Origin: Borrelia miyamotoi
GTDB lineage: Bacteria; Spirochaetota; Spirochaetia; Borreliales; Borreliaceae
Length of the DNA stretch: 64,000 bases
Direction of reading: 5' to 3'
Assembly: GCF_019668505.1 (NCBI RefSeq)
Contig: NZ_AP024371.1
Location: 62,001-126,000 of the forward strand
Shown here: piece after piece, positions 1 to 8,635 of the stretch
Layout of the letters: every line of letters starts with the position of its first letter
Numbering within the stretch: the stretch's first letter is position 1
Notes under the pieces: model-generated
What the model saw: only the letters and a program-made list of their open reading frames with translations
Database searches by the model: none
Told to the model about the DNA's origin: nothing
Program-made: the position numbers and the translations under genes

Positions 1-427
1 TAGAAATCAAATCTTCATGCAAGATCTCAATATCTGTATTTCTACAATTTTTAACCAAATCATTATAAAAATTTACACTAATATCTTCAGCATAAATACC
101 AAGCCTTAATCCCTTAAGATTTGCATTTATATAACCAAAAATATCTGGATAACCCTTAACCCCAAGCTTCATTAATTTAAATTCAGTTCCTTCAAGCTCT
201 CTTGATGCCTGTAAAAAATACCTACCATCGGTGAAAAGTACTGCCTCTGTTTCTGTAACAATTACTGTTCCAGTACTTCCTGTAAACCCTGTAATAAATT
301 CACGAACATTAAATCTAGCATGAGAATATTCACTCATATGTGGATCATAACTTGTTACCAAATATGCGTATACCCCGCTTTCCATCATCAAATTTCTCAA
401 ATATGATATTTTTGTACCGATCTGCAT
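1..427 (-). CDS. Xaa-Pro aminopeptidase (N-terminal part, runs off left edge)
   Basis: The frame stays open from an ATG at 425-427 (reverse strand) to the window edge, about 142 codons. The translation begins MQIGTKISYLRNLM and contains SEYSHARFNVREFITGFTGS and LFTDGRYFLQAS, typical of the creatinase/prolidase N-terminal domain of aminopeptidase P, which removes an N-terminal residue preceding proline. The metal-binding catalytic half lies outside the window, so activity cannot be judged. A good ribosome-binding site (AAGGAG, 437-442) precedes the start. It is divergent from the HAD gene at 565. Family assignment is fairly sure; the exact subfamily is not. Confidence 0.8.
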   Translation of the reverse strand, partial: MQIGTKISYLRNLMMESGVYAYLVTSYDPHMSEYSHARFNVREFITGFTGSTGTVIVTETEAVLFTDGRYFLQASRELEGTEFKLMKLGVKGYPDIFGYINANLKGLRLGIYAEDISVNFYNDLVKNCRNTDIEILHEDLIS

Positions 428-468
428 ATAAGCAAGCTCCTTAAACTGAAAAAAGCAATTTTCACCTA

Positions 469-477
469 ATTATAACA
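469..477 (-). promoter_or_regulatory. Extended -10 promoter for the aminopeptidase P gene
   Basis: The reverse strand reads TGT TATAAT, a consensus -10 with an upstream TG, about 42 bases before the start codon. No convincing -35 is visible. Confidence 0.45.
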
Positions 478-523
478 AATAATTCAATTTTAAAAAATTT
501 CTTTATTTAAAAATTTTTTTATT

Positions 524-532
524 TGCTATAAT
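524..532 (+). promoter_or_regulatory. Extended -10 promoter for the plus-strand block starting at 565
   Basis: TGC TATAAT (TATAAT at 527-532) is a consensus extended -10, 32 bases before the ATG at 565, with AAAGGA at 552-557 as ribosome-binding site. The -35 region is only T-rich. It is back to back with the aminopeptidase promoter. Confidence 0.5.
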
Positions 533-564
533 TAAGGTTAAGAGTAAAATCAAAGGACAAAAAT

Positions 565-1455
565 ATGAAAAATATCAAAGCCGTTATTTCTGATCTCGAT
601 GGAACACTTTTGCTTTCAAAAAGTCAGATAGGGGCTTTTAGTGAGCTTGTAATAAAAAACCTGACAAAAGAAAACAAAAAATTTATTATCGCAACAGGAA
701 GAAGTAAAAATGAAATAATATCTCTCATAAAAGACTTAAACTCACATGTTTCATTCTTTATAACATTAAACGGAGCAAGAGTATATAATAATAAATGGCA
801 ATTGATAAGCAGCTATGATCTACATCCTAAAATTGTGGATGAGATTTTAGACCTCAGAGAAAACAAATATAAAAACATACCACATTTTTTACAGAAATCC
901 GAAGATTCAGATGAAAGACTTTATGCTGATGACATAACTAAGAGTGCCATTAACGATATATTTAAAAAACATGAATTATTCAAAAAACATAAATATATAG
1001 CAAATGAGTTAAAAGACGTCAGTATAACTTACCATGAAGTCAGTAACTTTAGAAAAATTAAAAATTTTAACAATATAGCAAAAATACTATTGTTACATGA
1101 TGAAGAATCGCAGCTAATCAAGTACGAAGCAATCATTTTAGAAAAATATAGAAAAGAAATAAATGTTTATTTATCAACACCAAACTCACTTGAAATTGTT
1201 AGCAACAAAGTTTCAAAAGGAAGTGCATTAAAAGATGTGCTTAAAAGCATCAATATTGGTCTAGATGAATCAATTGCATTCGGAGATGGTTTTAATGATG
1301 TTGACATGCTAGAAAATGTAAAAAAAGGATTATTAATGGGAAATGCAAATTATAGACTAAAGAAAATGTTATCGTATTTAGAAGTAATAGGCACTAATGA
1401 TAATGAGGCTGTTGCACACTACATTAATGATAATATTCTAGAAGTTCCTACATAG
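565..1455 (+). CDS. Cof-type HAD-superfamily phosphatase
   Basis: This 296-residue protein has the haloacid dehalogenase motifs: D10-L-D12-G-T (nucleophile and acid/base Asp), IATGRS near residue 45, and FGDGFNDVDML near residue 238 for Mg2+ binding. The layout, with a large cap between motifs II and III, is that of the Cof/HAD-IIB group, soluble phosphatases acting on sugar phosphates, nucleotides or flavin precursors. The substrate cannot be predicted. The start has a ribosome-binding site and an extended -10 upstream. It is first in a plus-strand series, 13 bases before the aminopeptidase, so the two are likely co-transcribed. Confidence 0.85.
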   Translation: MKNIKAVISDLDGTLLLSKSQIGAFSELVIKNLTKENKKFIIATGRSKNEIISLIKDLNSHVSFFITLNGARVYNNKWQLISSYDLHPKIVDEILDLRENKYKNIPHFLQKSEDSDERLYADDITKSAINDIFKKHELFKKHKYIANELKDVSITYHEVSNFRKIKNFNNIAKILLLHDEESQLIKYEAIILEKYRKEINVYLSTPNSLEIVSNKVSKGSALKDVLKSINIGLDESIAFGDGFNDVDMLENVKKGLLMGNANYRLKKMLSYLEVIGTNDNEAVAHYINDNILEVPT

Positions 1456-1468
1456 GATAATACATAAT

Positions 1469-2707
1469 ATGGAAAAAGACTTAATAAAATATGCAGAGCT
1501 CATCATATTAAAAGGAATTAATTTACAAAAAAATCAATGCGTACTTATTACAGGAGCAATTGAAAATTATGAATTTTTAAGAATTCTGGCAAAAAAAGCT
1601 TATGAACATGGAGCAAAATATGTAGAATTGAATATCGAAGACATTGATATTTTAAAAACAAGATTAGAATCATCACAAGAGGATTTCTTAGAATTTATTC
1701 CAAATTTCAAGCATAAATTTTTTGAAGAAATGGTAAATGAAAAATGGGCAAAAATACGCATTGATAACACAGAAAATTTAGACTTACTCAAAAATAATGA
1801 CAGTAAAAAAATATCAAAATACTTTAAAGCACTAAATCTAGCATCAAAAAAAGTTTCAAGTGCAGTAATGAATAATGAATTATCATGGTGTATAATTTGT
1901 GCTCCAGGACCAAAATGGGCTGCAAAAGTTTTAAATAAACCTGAGAGTCAAAAAACATTGGAAGAATTTTTTGAAATTCAAAAAAAAATTATGTTACTCA
2001 ACTCAGAAAATCCAATAAAGGCTTGGGAAGACCATGAAAAAAAGCTTCATCAAAGATGCAAAAGTCTAAATAAACTTAAGTTAAAAAAATTAATCTTTAA
2101 AAACCAAAAAACAAATCTGGAAATATACCTTTTAGAAAGTTCTATCTGGACAGGAGGAAGTGAAAAGATAAAAGGAACAGATATTGAATTTAATGCAAAT
2201 ATGCCTACCCAAGAAGTTTTTACAACTCCAAACTATAAAAAAACAAATGGCATCATGTATGCCACTCGCCCAGTAATATTAATGGGAAATTTAATAAACG
2301 GAATATGGATAGAATTCAGAGAAGGAAAGGTAATTAACTTTGGATGCGATAATGAACACTCAAGAAATATACTAAAAAGACATATAGAAACTGATATACA
2401 GGCACAATATATAGGAGAAGTTGCACTAGTAGACAGCAACTCTCCAATATATCAAAGTGGTCTCACATTTTACAGCATACTATACGATGAAAACGCAAGT
2501 TGCCACATTGCATTAGGTAACGCATATCCCTCTTGTCTAAGCAATGAGAAACAACTAAATACCGATGCTAAAAAATTAGAATATGGATGTAATGTATCCT
2601 TAATCCATACAGACTTCATGATTGGCAGCAAAGACATAACCGTTATTGGCATTGACAAATCAGGAAAAGAACATACAATAATACAAAATGAACAGTTCGT
2701 AATATAA
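1469..2707 (+). CDS. M29-family metallo-aminopeptidase (aminopeptidase II/T type)
   Basis: The 412-residue protein matches the M29 thermophilic aminopeptidase family in length and ligands. Visible metal ligands are the Glu in NMPTQEVFTTPN, the Glu in IGEVALVD, the His in SCHIALGNAYP (with the family Tyr just after) and the His-x-Asp pair in LIHTDFMIG. These enzymes are cytoplasmic and release N-terminal amino acids from peptides. That suits a spirochaete that imports peptides and makes few amino acids itself. No signal peptide is seen. It lies in a tight plus-strand series, 16 bases before the next gene. Confidence 0.9.
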   Translation: MEKDLIKYAELIILKGINLQKNQCVLITGAIENYEFLRILAKKAYEHGAKYVELNIEDIDILKTRLESSQEDFLEFIPNFKHKFFEEMVNEKWAKIRIDNTENLDLLKNNDSKKISKYFKALNLASKKVSSAVMNNELSWCIICAPGPKWAAKVLNKPESQKTLEEFFEIQKKIMLLNSENPIKAWEDHEKKLHQRCKSLNKLKLKKLIFKNQKTNLEIYLLESSIWTGGSEKIKGTDIEFNANMPTQEVFTTPNYKKTNGIMYATRPVILMGNLINGIWIEFREGKVINFGCDNEHSRNILKRHIETDIQAQYIGEVALVDSNSPIYQSGLTFYSILYDENASCHIALGNAYPSCLSNEKQLNTDAKKLEYGCNVSLIHTDFMIGSKDITVIGIDKSGKEHTIIQNEQFVI

Positions 2708-2723
2708 ACGGAGTAATCAAATC

Positions 2724-3191
2724 ATGATAAAAGAGTTATTTACAAACGATCTTTTCTTGTCTTGTCTAGTTTCAGGCATTGTTGCACAAATAATTAAATA
2801 TGCTATTCAAGTAATGAAAACAAGAAAACTTAAACTAAGTCCAAAACATCTGTTAAAAAGCATCTTTCTAGAAACAGGCGGAATGCCCAGTAGTCATTCT
2901 TCAACAGTAACAGCTCTTACAACATCAATATTAATAACAGAAGGAATAAACACTAACTTTGTTATTGCTCTTGCTGTCGCATTAATAACAATAAGAGATT
3001 CTTTTGGTGTTAGATACATGGCAGGAGTTCAAGCAGAATATCTAAATGATCTGTCAGAAAAATTAAAATTGAAAATTAAAATTGAACCTTTAAAAATCAA
3101 AGTAGTTAAAGGACACAAAAAAAAGGAAGTATTTACAGGAATGATTATTGGAATAATTTCTGCATGGGGAATATGCAGTCGAATTATATAA
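2724..3191 (+). CDS. DUF212 / divergent PAP2-family membrane protein
   Basis: A 155-residue protein with hydrophobic stretches near residues 10-28, 60-90 and 135-155. It carries GGMPSSHSSTVTALTT, close to the phosphatase motif of the PAP2 superfamily, and GVRYMAGVQAEYLNDL, the second conserved block of the DUF212 (divergent PAP2) family. Members are integral membrane proteins proposed to be lipid-phosphate phosphatases, unproven for most bacteria. A role in recycling a lipid carrier phosphate would fit but is inference. It is tightly placed between the aminopeptidase and a lipoprotein-like membrane gene. Confidence 0.8.
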   Translation: MIKELFTNDLFLSCLVSGIVAQIIKYAIQVMKTRKLKLSPKHLLKSIFLETGGMPSSHSSTVTALTTSILITEGINTNFVIALAVALITIRDSFGVRYMAGVQAEYLNDLSEKLKLKIKIEPLKIKVVKGHKKKEVFTGMIIGIISAWGICSRII

Positions 3192-3213
3192 ACAAAAAAT
3201 TATAAAGGGAAAA

Positions 3214-4683
3214 ATGAATCTAATAAAGTTTTTACATATATTGCTAGTACCATTGTTAATTTCTTGCAATGCAGCAAAATTTGGAGATTATAAACCAATA
3301 TACTTCAAAGGAGAAAAAGATTTAAAAACCGCAAATGATTATATAAATTCATTAGGATATAAGACAATATCTGAATATACAACAAAAGTAAATATACTAG
3401 ACTTCCCCAATTTTAAAGAGATAACAATAGATCAGTTAACCCACTTTAACGATGATGATCTAAGAAAAGACTTATTTCTAAAAAAATTGCCTAACCTCTT
3501 CAATTTAGAAAATAAAAAAATACTTTATGTAGATTCAACATTCACCAGTAAAGATCTTAGGAAACTAAAGAAAGATAAAAATATTGAAGCAGAAATGCAT
3601 TCTTTTAATTACAAAATTAAAATTAAATACCTTTCAAGTATAACATTCATAATAATCATAACACTTCTATTAATGTTAAATATAAAATACGCACCCTTTA
3701 TAATACTTTTTCTAATAAGTTCATGTATAATATTCATATTCAGCGACGAAATATTATATTTTTATCCTTTAACTATATTAGCCTACCTATTGTTCACACT
3801 AATCGATAACTTCAACAAAAATTACAATAAAATATACTTGAGAGATATCAGCTTTACAATATTAATTAAGAAAATAAAAATACCAATATTTCTATTTTTA
3901 TTCATAGTATTGTACTTTAGTGTGATCATCAACTTTCTAACCACCAATCTTGAAGCAATTCTTATAATTTTTGTCTCAATATCAACACTTTGTATTTTTT
4001 TAATATTTACTTGGATCAAAACTGAGAGCAATTTCAAAAATACATTTTTATCCTTAATTGAAATAAAAGAACAAAAACGAGAAACAAAAATTCTAAAATG
4101 CAAGATCTTAATACACATAATGTTATTTATAGCTTCAGTGATACCATTTTTTTACTCACAAAACATACTCAATTCTTACACAAATCTTAATTATCTTTAT
4201 AGCAAAAAATTACACTATTTTGACTATTTAAACCCCAATAACATCTATTTAATGGTAGGACATAATGAAGAAATTCCAAATATCGTTGGTTATATGTACC
4301 ATACATTTTATCAAAATGAGCTCAAATATAAAATCACATCTCAGTATGGAAAAGTAAATACAAACGTAAAAGAGGATTACTTCGAAATAAAAAATAACAA
4401 AATAATTATTCATCCAAAAACTGTATATAAAGTAGATAAAGAATTTATATCAAAAAACCTTAATAAAGAACTCCCAAGATTATTCCTGGACAATGGAAAT
4501 CCAATATTAATATACAAAGAAGCACCTAATAATATTAAAATCAATAAAGATAATTTTAAAATTTTATTCATTCTTTCATTGCCATTTTTCTTATTGCTAT
4601 TCCTATTTAAAGCAATAAGATTTACAATTCTTTTAAATATGAGTGAAAAAAACTATAGAAAATATATCAAAGGAAACATCTGA
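3214..4683 (+). CDS. Polytopic membrane protein with lipobox-like N-terminus, unknown function
   Basis: I do not recognise this 489-residue protein. The first 18 residues look like a lipoprotein signal (hydrophobic core, then L-I-S-C18). Several transmembrane stretches follow roughly between residues 138 and 320, then an extracytoplasmic-looking domain (about 330-440), and a final hydrophobic segment near 450-470. It overlaps the RnfCD-like gene by one base (TGATG at 4681-4685), so its product probably works with that complex. It has no flavin-attachment SGAT motif, so I cannot call it RnfG. It is very rich in Ile, Lys and Asn, as are its plus-strand neighbours. Confidence 0.6.
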   Translation: MNLIKFLHILLVPLLISCNAAKFGDYKPIYFKGEKDLKTANDYINSLGYKTISEYTTKVNILDFPNFKEITIDQLTHFNDDDLRKDLFLKKLPNLFNLENKKILYVDSTFTSKDLRKLKKDKNIEAEMHSFNYKIKIKYLSSITFIIIITLLLMLNIKYAPFIILFLISSCIIFIFSDEILYFYPLTILAYLLFTLIDNFNKNYNKIYLRDISFTILIKKIKIPIFLFLFIVLYFSVIINFLTTNLEAILIIFVSISTLCIFLIFTWIKTESNFKNTFLSLIEIKEQKRETKILKCKILIHIMLFIASVIPFFYSQNILNSYTNLNYLYSKKLHYFDYLNPNNIYLMVGHNEEIPNIVGYMYHTFYQNELKYKITSQYGKVNTNVKEDYFEIKNNKIIIHPKTVYKVDKEFISKNLNKELPRLFLDNGNPILIYKEAPNNIKINKDNFKILFILSLPFFLLLFLFKAIRFTILLNMSEKNYRKYIKGNI

Positions 4684-6992
4684 TGCCTAGAACAGAAACA
4701 CTAAACTTAAAGAATAGATATAAAATAAACATAAATGAGATTCAAATGCCTGAATGCGTTCTAATTCCATTAGAAACAGAAAATTCAAAGTCCACAATAT
4801 ATGTTATTGAAAATCAAAGAATTGAAGAAGGACAAATATTGTCAAAAAATAAAAATGCAGAATTATACACATATGCCCCAATATCTGGAACAATAGAAAA
4901 AATATATACCGCAAACTTTCCAAACGGAAATCAAGTAAAATCAGCACTAATAAGATTTCATGGAAAAATCAAAAATGAAAAGGAACTGCCAATTGAAGAA
5001 GAATCAAGAGAAAAAACACTAGAAAAGTTAATTCGATTAGGAATCCCCTGGTTTAATGAAGACTCATTATTCCAATATGTAAGCAAATGCAAAAAAATAG
5101 ATAAGATGCTTTTATTAGCAAATAGTAAAGACTCATTTACTAATATCTCAGAAATATTAATAAAAGAAAAATTAGATAATATCATCTATGGACTTGAAAC
5201 AATTGATAAGATATTTAAATTTAAAGAAATTTTAATAGTGCTCAACAATTATAGCTTAAAAAAAGAGCTTGAGAATTTAAATACCTTCAAAGACAAACGA
5301 TTAAAAATCAAATTAATTCCCAATACTCCATATCCATATTCCAATCATGAAGTGATAATGCACTTCTTATATAATGAAGAGAGCACAAAAAATAATATAA
5401 ACCCAAATAAAAATATACTTTTAGCCAATGTTGAAGATCTTTACAATGTGTACAGTACGATCAAAACAAATTCGCCATATAAAGAAAAATTTATAACCAT
5501 AAACGACAATCAAAAAATACAAAGTAAAATAATTAAAGCCAAAATTGGAACATCTATCTATCAAATAATAAATAGAGATATTCATACAAACAAATATGAC
5601 GTATTCCTAAACAATCCACTAAATAAGATAAAAATAAACAATCTAAATGTACCTATAACAAGAGATATATATAGCATCACAATATTAAGAAAAGAATCAA
5701 TGTTTAGTAAGATAAAACTCTTTAAAATACCTAGTTTTTCACCACTTTATATGGAAGAGATCATTTTATCAAGAATTAAAAACAAAAATAATCTTGAAAA
5801 AAAACGATTACAATGTCTAAAATATAATGAAACTGAAATCGAAGAAGAAATAAACAAAGTTAAAAAAGAAATAAAGGAAAAAATATTAAATCTGGGCTTA
5901 AATAATGAATTAACATACACTGAAAATAATTTAAACGATATCTATTTAACTATTATATTAGCCTTAATTCCTAACTTAATATTCTCTTTTATAAATAATA
6001 TAAAATTTTTAATTGATACCTTAATATTAATAATCATAAGCTTATGCTCATACATTCCAATAACACTAAAGTCCAAACATAGATATCTGTCCTTCTTTAT
6101 ATATACGGCTTTAATTATTAATATAATATTACCTTTAAATTTTTCTATCACATTAAAAATAATGGCATTACTTTTTACATTTTTAGTATTTTTTTATTTC
6201 TCAAAGCTTTCCAAATTCCTTGTAAATCCCATATTAATTTCTTTTATGTTTTTATTACTAAATTTCCCATTAAGCTTCAAACAAACATATGCTAAAGAAC
6301 TTTCAAACCAAGAAGATATGATTCCTACATGGGATAAAGTAATTAATCAAAATCCAAATATTCAAAGTTTAGAAAGCTTAAAAAAATTTAAAAGACACGA
6401 AAACAAAAATATTGACATGATTGAAAAATTTGTGAATAATAAAATATTATCTCACCTAAACATCACCTTACCAAGATTGCACATTGAAAACTTGCTCGGG
6501 CTACAAAACGAAAAATATTTGTCACCTATTCTAATTTATATTGGTTTTTCACTTATTCTTGAAAAATTTATTATAAATAAATTAATACCACTATCTTTTT
6601 ATATAAGTTTATTGATAATTTCTTACATACTAAAAAATCTTGGTCTTTACAGTTATATAAGCTTTGATATATTAACCCTAGTAATATCACCAATTCCAAT
6701 GATCTTAATATTTACAATGGGCACAGAGCCACAAATAGCACCACCTTTTAAATTTGAACAAATGCTTTATGGAATTATATTGTCTATAGCATATTTTATA
6801 ACATTAATCTACATTCCACTTGAAACAGTGTCAGCTATAATAGCCATTTTCATATTACAAATCAGTTCAACATTAATGAAAAGATATAGTATCACATTTC
6901 AAGTTAAAAAAATATTGCATCATTTAAGTATAAACAAAGCAAAAATAATAGAACATAAAATCAAAAATGGAAAAGAAATTATAAAATTATGA
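4683..6992 (+). CDS. Fused RnfC-RnfD-like membrane protein, degenerate
   Basis: Residues about 20-95 resemble the RnfC N-terminal barrel-sandwich domain (CVLIPLE at 25-31, YAPISGTIEKIY near 64-75). Residues about 110-330 follow the RnfC core at low similarity, but the GGAGFPT flavin/NADH motif is replaced by LGIPWFNED. No CxxCxxC Fe-S motif occurs. From about residue 415 the protein becomes polytopic and follows RnfD: KFLVNPILISFMFLLLNFP resembles the RnfD FNP(A)M...FLLISFP block, and GTEPQIAPPF (680-689) resembles RnfD's TDPVTSP. No SGAT flavin-attachment motif was seen. Rnf complexes couple ferredoxin/NADH electron transfer to ion transport; this protein seems to lack the redox centres. Its flanking genes overlap it by 1 and 4 bases. 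Homology by eye, moderately confident. Confidence 0.6.
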   Translation: MPRTETLNLKNRYKININEIQMPECVLIPLETENSKSTIYVIENQRIEEGQILSKNKNAELYTYAPISGTIEKIYTANFPNGNQVKSALIRFHGKIKNEKELPIEEESREKTLEKLIRLGIPWFNEDSLFQYVSKCKKIDKMLLLANSKDSFTNISEILIKEKLDNIIYGLETIDKIFKFKEILIVLNNYSLKKELENLNTFKDKRLKIKLIPNTPYPYSNHEVIMHFLYNEESTKNNINPNKNILLANVEDLYNVYSTIKTNSPYKEKFITINDNQKIQSKIIKAKIGTSIYQIINRDIHTNKYDVFLNNPLNKIKINNLNVPITRDIYSITILRKESMFSKIKLFKIPSFSPLYMEEIILSRIKNKNNLEKKRLQCLKYNETEIEEEINKVKKEIKEKILNLGLNNELTYTENNLNDIYLTIILALIPNLIFSFINNIKFLIDTLILIIISLCSYIPITLKSKHRYLSFFIYTALIINIILPLNFSITLKIMALLFTFLVFFYFSKLSKFLVNPILISFMFLLLNFPLSFKQTYAKELSNQEDMIPTWDKVINQNPNIQSLESLKKFKRHENKNIDMIEKFVNNKILSHLNITLPRLHIENLLGLQNEKYLSPILIYIGFSLILEKFIINKLIPLSFYISLLIISYILKNLGLYSYISFDILTLVISPIPMILIFTMGTEPQIAPPFKFEQMLYGIILSIAYFITLIYIPLETVSAIIAIFILQISSTLMKRYSITFQVKKILHHLSINKAKIIEHKIKNGKEIIKL

Positions 6993-7561
6993 AAAATAGT
7001 ATAATAATGTATTTAATAGTAAACAATTTATTATTAATACACTTTATAGGAATTGAAGACATAAAAATAAAAGACCATAAGACATTATTAAAAAAGTATT
7101 TAATTATCACACTTACTTCTCTGTTCATTTACTCAAGTCTTTTTTACATTTACAAATTATTTCTAGAATATAACTTATTGTTTATAACACCAATCATATA
7201 TATAACATTGATTTATGTGTTAACGATAATGCTAAAAACGCTAAACAATATCCTAATTATTTACAATAATAAATCGAAATATTCAAATGATTTTTTGCTA
7301 TCCAATAGTAGCTTAATTGCAATAACATTTTTTGCTCTAGATAAAAGTCATAGCTTTTTAGAAGGGATCAAAATACTCCTTTTATCTTCACTTAGTGTAT
7401 TAATCGCCCTCGTATTAATAACACTCACAAAGAAAAATTTTGAAAAAAGATTAACATCCAAAATATTAACTAATGAAACAGTATACTTTTTTATAATGTT
7501 CATTTTATCTATAATTCCAAATATAATTATGTTAATAAACAATAAAGAGGGTTTACAATGA
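6989..7561 (+). CDS. RnfA/RnfE-like integral membrane protein
   Basis: A 190-residue protein made almost wholly of transmembrane helices (six likely). The start NNLLLIHFIGIED resembles the RnfA/RnfE opening (NN-LxxQFLGICP), and SFLEGIKILLLSSLSVLIAL resembles the RnfA block SFLESVVYGLGAGLGFTLAL. The paired cysteines used by RnfA/E/NqrD/E for an intramembrane Fe-S centre are absent. It overlaps the RnfCD-like gene by four bases and the prfB start by four bases (ATGA at 7558-7561), so it is translationally coupled to both. Likely a structural partner of the preceding protein; function unknown. Confidence 0.55.
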   Translation: MKNSIIMYLIVNNLLLIHFIGIEDIKIKDHKTLLKKYLIITLTSLFIYSSLFYIYKLFLEYNLLFITPIIYITLIYVLTIMLKTLNNILIIYNNKSKYSNDFLLSNSSLIAITFFALDKSHSFLEGIKILLLSSLSVLIALVLITLTKKNFEKRLTSKILTNETVYFFIMFILSIIPNIIMLINNKEGLQ

Positions 7562-8635
7562 AAGAAAAAATAAACGAACTTTTGGAACAAATCAAAAATG
7601 TCTGGAGGAAACTTTGACAGCTACGGGAGCAAAGCACAGCTTAAAGAATATGAAATACAAATAAACAATGAAAATTTTTGGAATGACAATAAGAAAGCAC
7701 AAGAAATTCTTAAAAAACAAAATATTTTAAAATCTAAAGTTGAACCTTGGGAAGATTTAATATATAAATTCCAAGACCTAAAAGACCTCTGCGAAATTGC
7801 AGAAAGCGAAGAAGACATAATGCTATTAGAAAAAGAGATTAACAAACTAAGGGAGCAATATAAACGTCTCCTAACAATATCCTATTTCAAAGAAGATATG
7901 GATATAAATAATGCGTTCTTAACAATACACTCAGGAGCAGGAGGTACAGAAGCCTGTGATTGGGTTAGCATGTTATATCGAGTATACTTAAGATATGCTG
8001 AGAGACGTGGATACAAAACGGAGCTTATAGACTTACTTGAAGCTGAAGGAGGCATAAAATCTGTTACAATTGAAATAAAAGGAGAATATGCTTACGGGTT
8101 TTTAAAAAGTGAAATAGGAATACATCGTCTTGTAAGAATATCTCCTTTTGATGCTGCAAAAAAAAGACACACCTCTTTTGCCTCTGTTTTTATTGACCCT
8201 GTAATTGATGACAAAATTGAAATAATAATTAAGCCGGAAGATATTAGGATCGACACATATAGAGCTTCAGGAGCAGGGGGACAACATGTAAATAAAACAT
8301 CATCAGCAGTAAGAATTACCCATCTTCAAACAGGAATAGTAACTCAATCTCAAACCGACAGAAGTCAACATAGAAATAAAGAGCTAGCAATGAAAGTATT
8401 AAAATCAAAACTTTATGAATATTATAAAATACTAGAACAACAAAAAAGTAAATCTAAACAAGAGGAAAAAAAAGATATATCTTGGGGTAATCAAATAAGG
8501 TCTTACATCTTCCAACCTTATACGCTAGTCAAAGATCACAGAACAAAATTTGAAAATCCAAATATTATCTCTGTTATGGATGGAAACATTGATAACTTTA
8601 TAGAAGAATATCTAAAATGGAAAAATCTAAGCTAA
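7558..8635 (+). CDS. prfB: Peptide chain release factor 2 (programmed +1 frameshift)
   Basis: Release factor 2 ends translation at UGA and UAA. Translation starts at the ATG at 7558-7560 and reads 19 codons to CTT (7612-7614), where an in-frame TGA (7615-7617) is bypassed by skipping one T, giving GAC and a 358-residue product. The classic signals are all present: CTTTGAC and an internal Shine-Dalgarno GGAGG at 7604-7608 three bases before CTT. The protein carries SPF (about 195-197), which reads the stop codon, and GGQ (about 240-242), which triggers peptide release. The internal ATG at 7598 is not the true start. The gene overlaps its upstream and downstream neighbours. Confidence 0.95.
7604..7618 (+). 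promoter_or_regulatory. RF2 autoregulatory +1 frameshift site
   Basis: GGAGG, three bases, then CTT TGA C. When RF2 is scarce, ribosomes stall at the UGA and slip +1, making more RF2; when it is plentiful, they stop. Spacing equals that of the well-studied E. coli site. Confidence 0.93.

Noticed and set aside
7598..7600. ATG at 7598 as prfB start
   Set aside because: It lies directly in the frameshift region, has no upstream SD, and would drop the conserved N-terminus and the feedback site.
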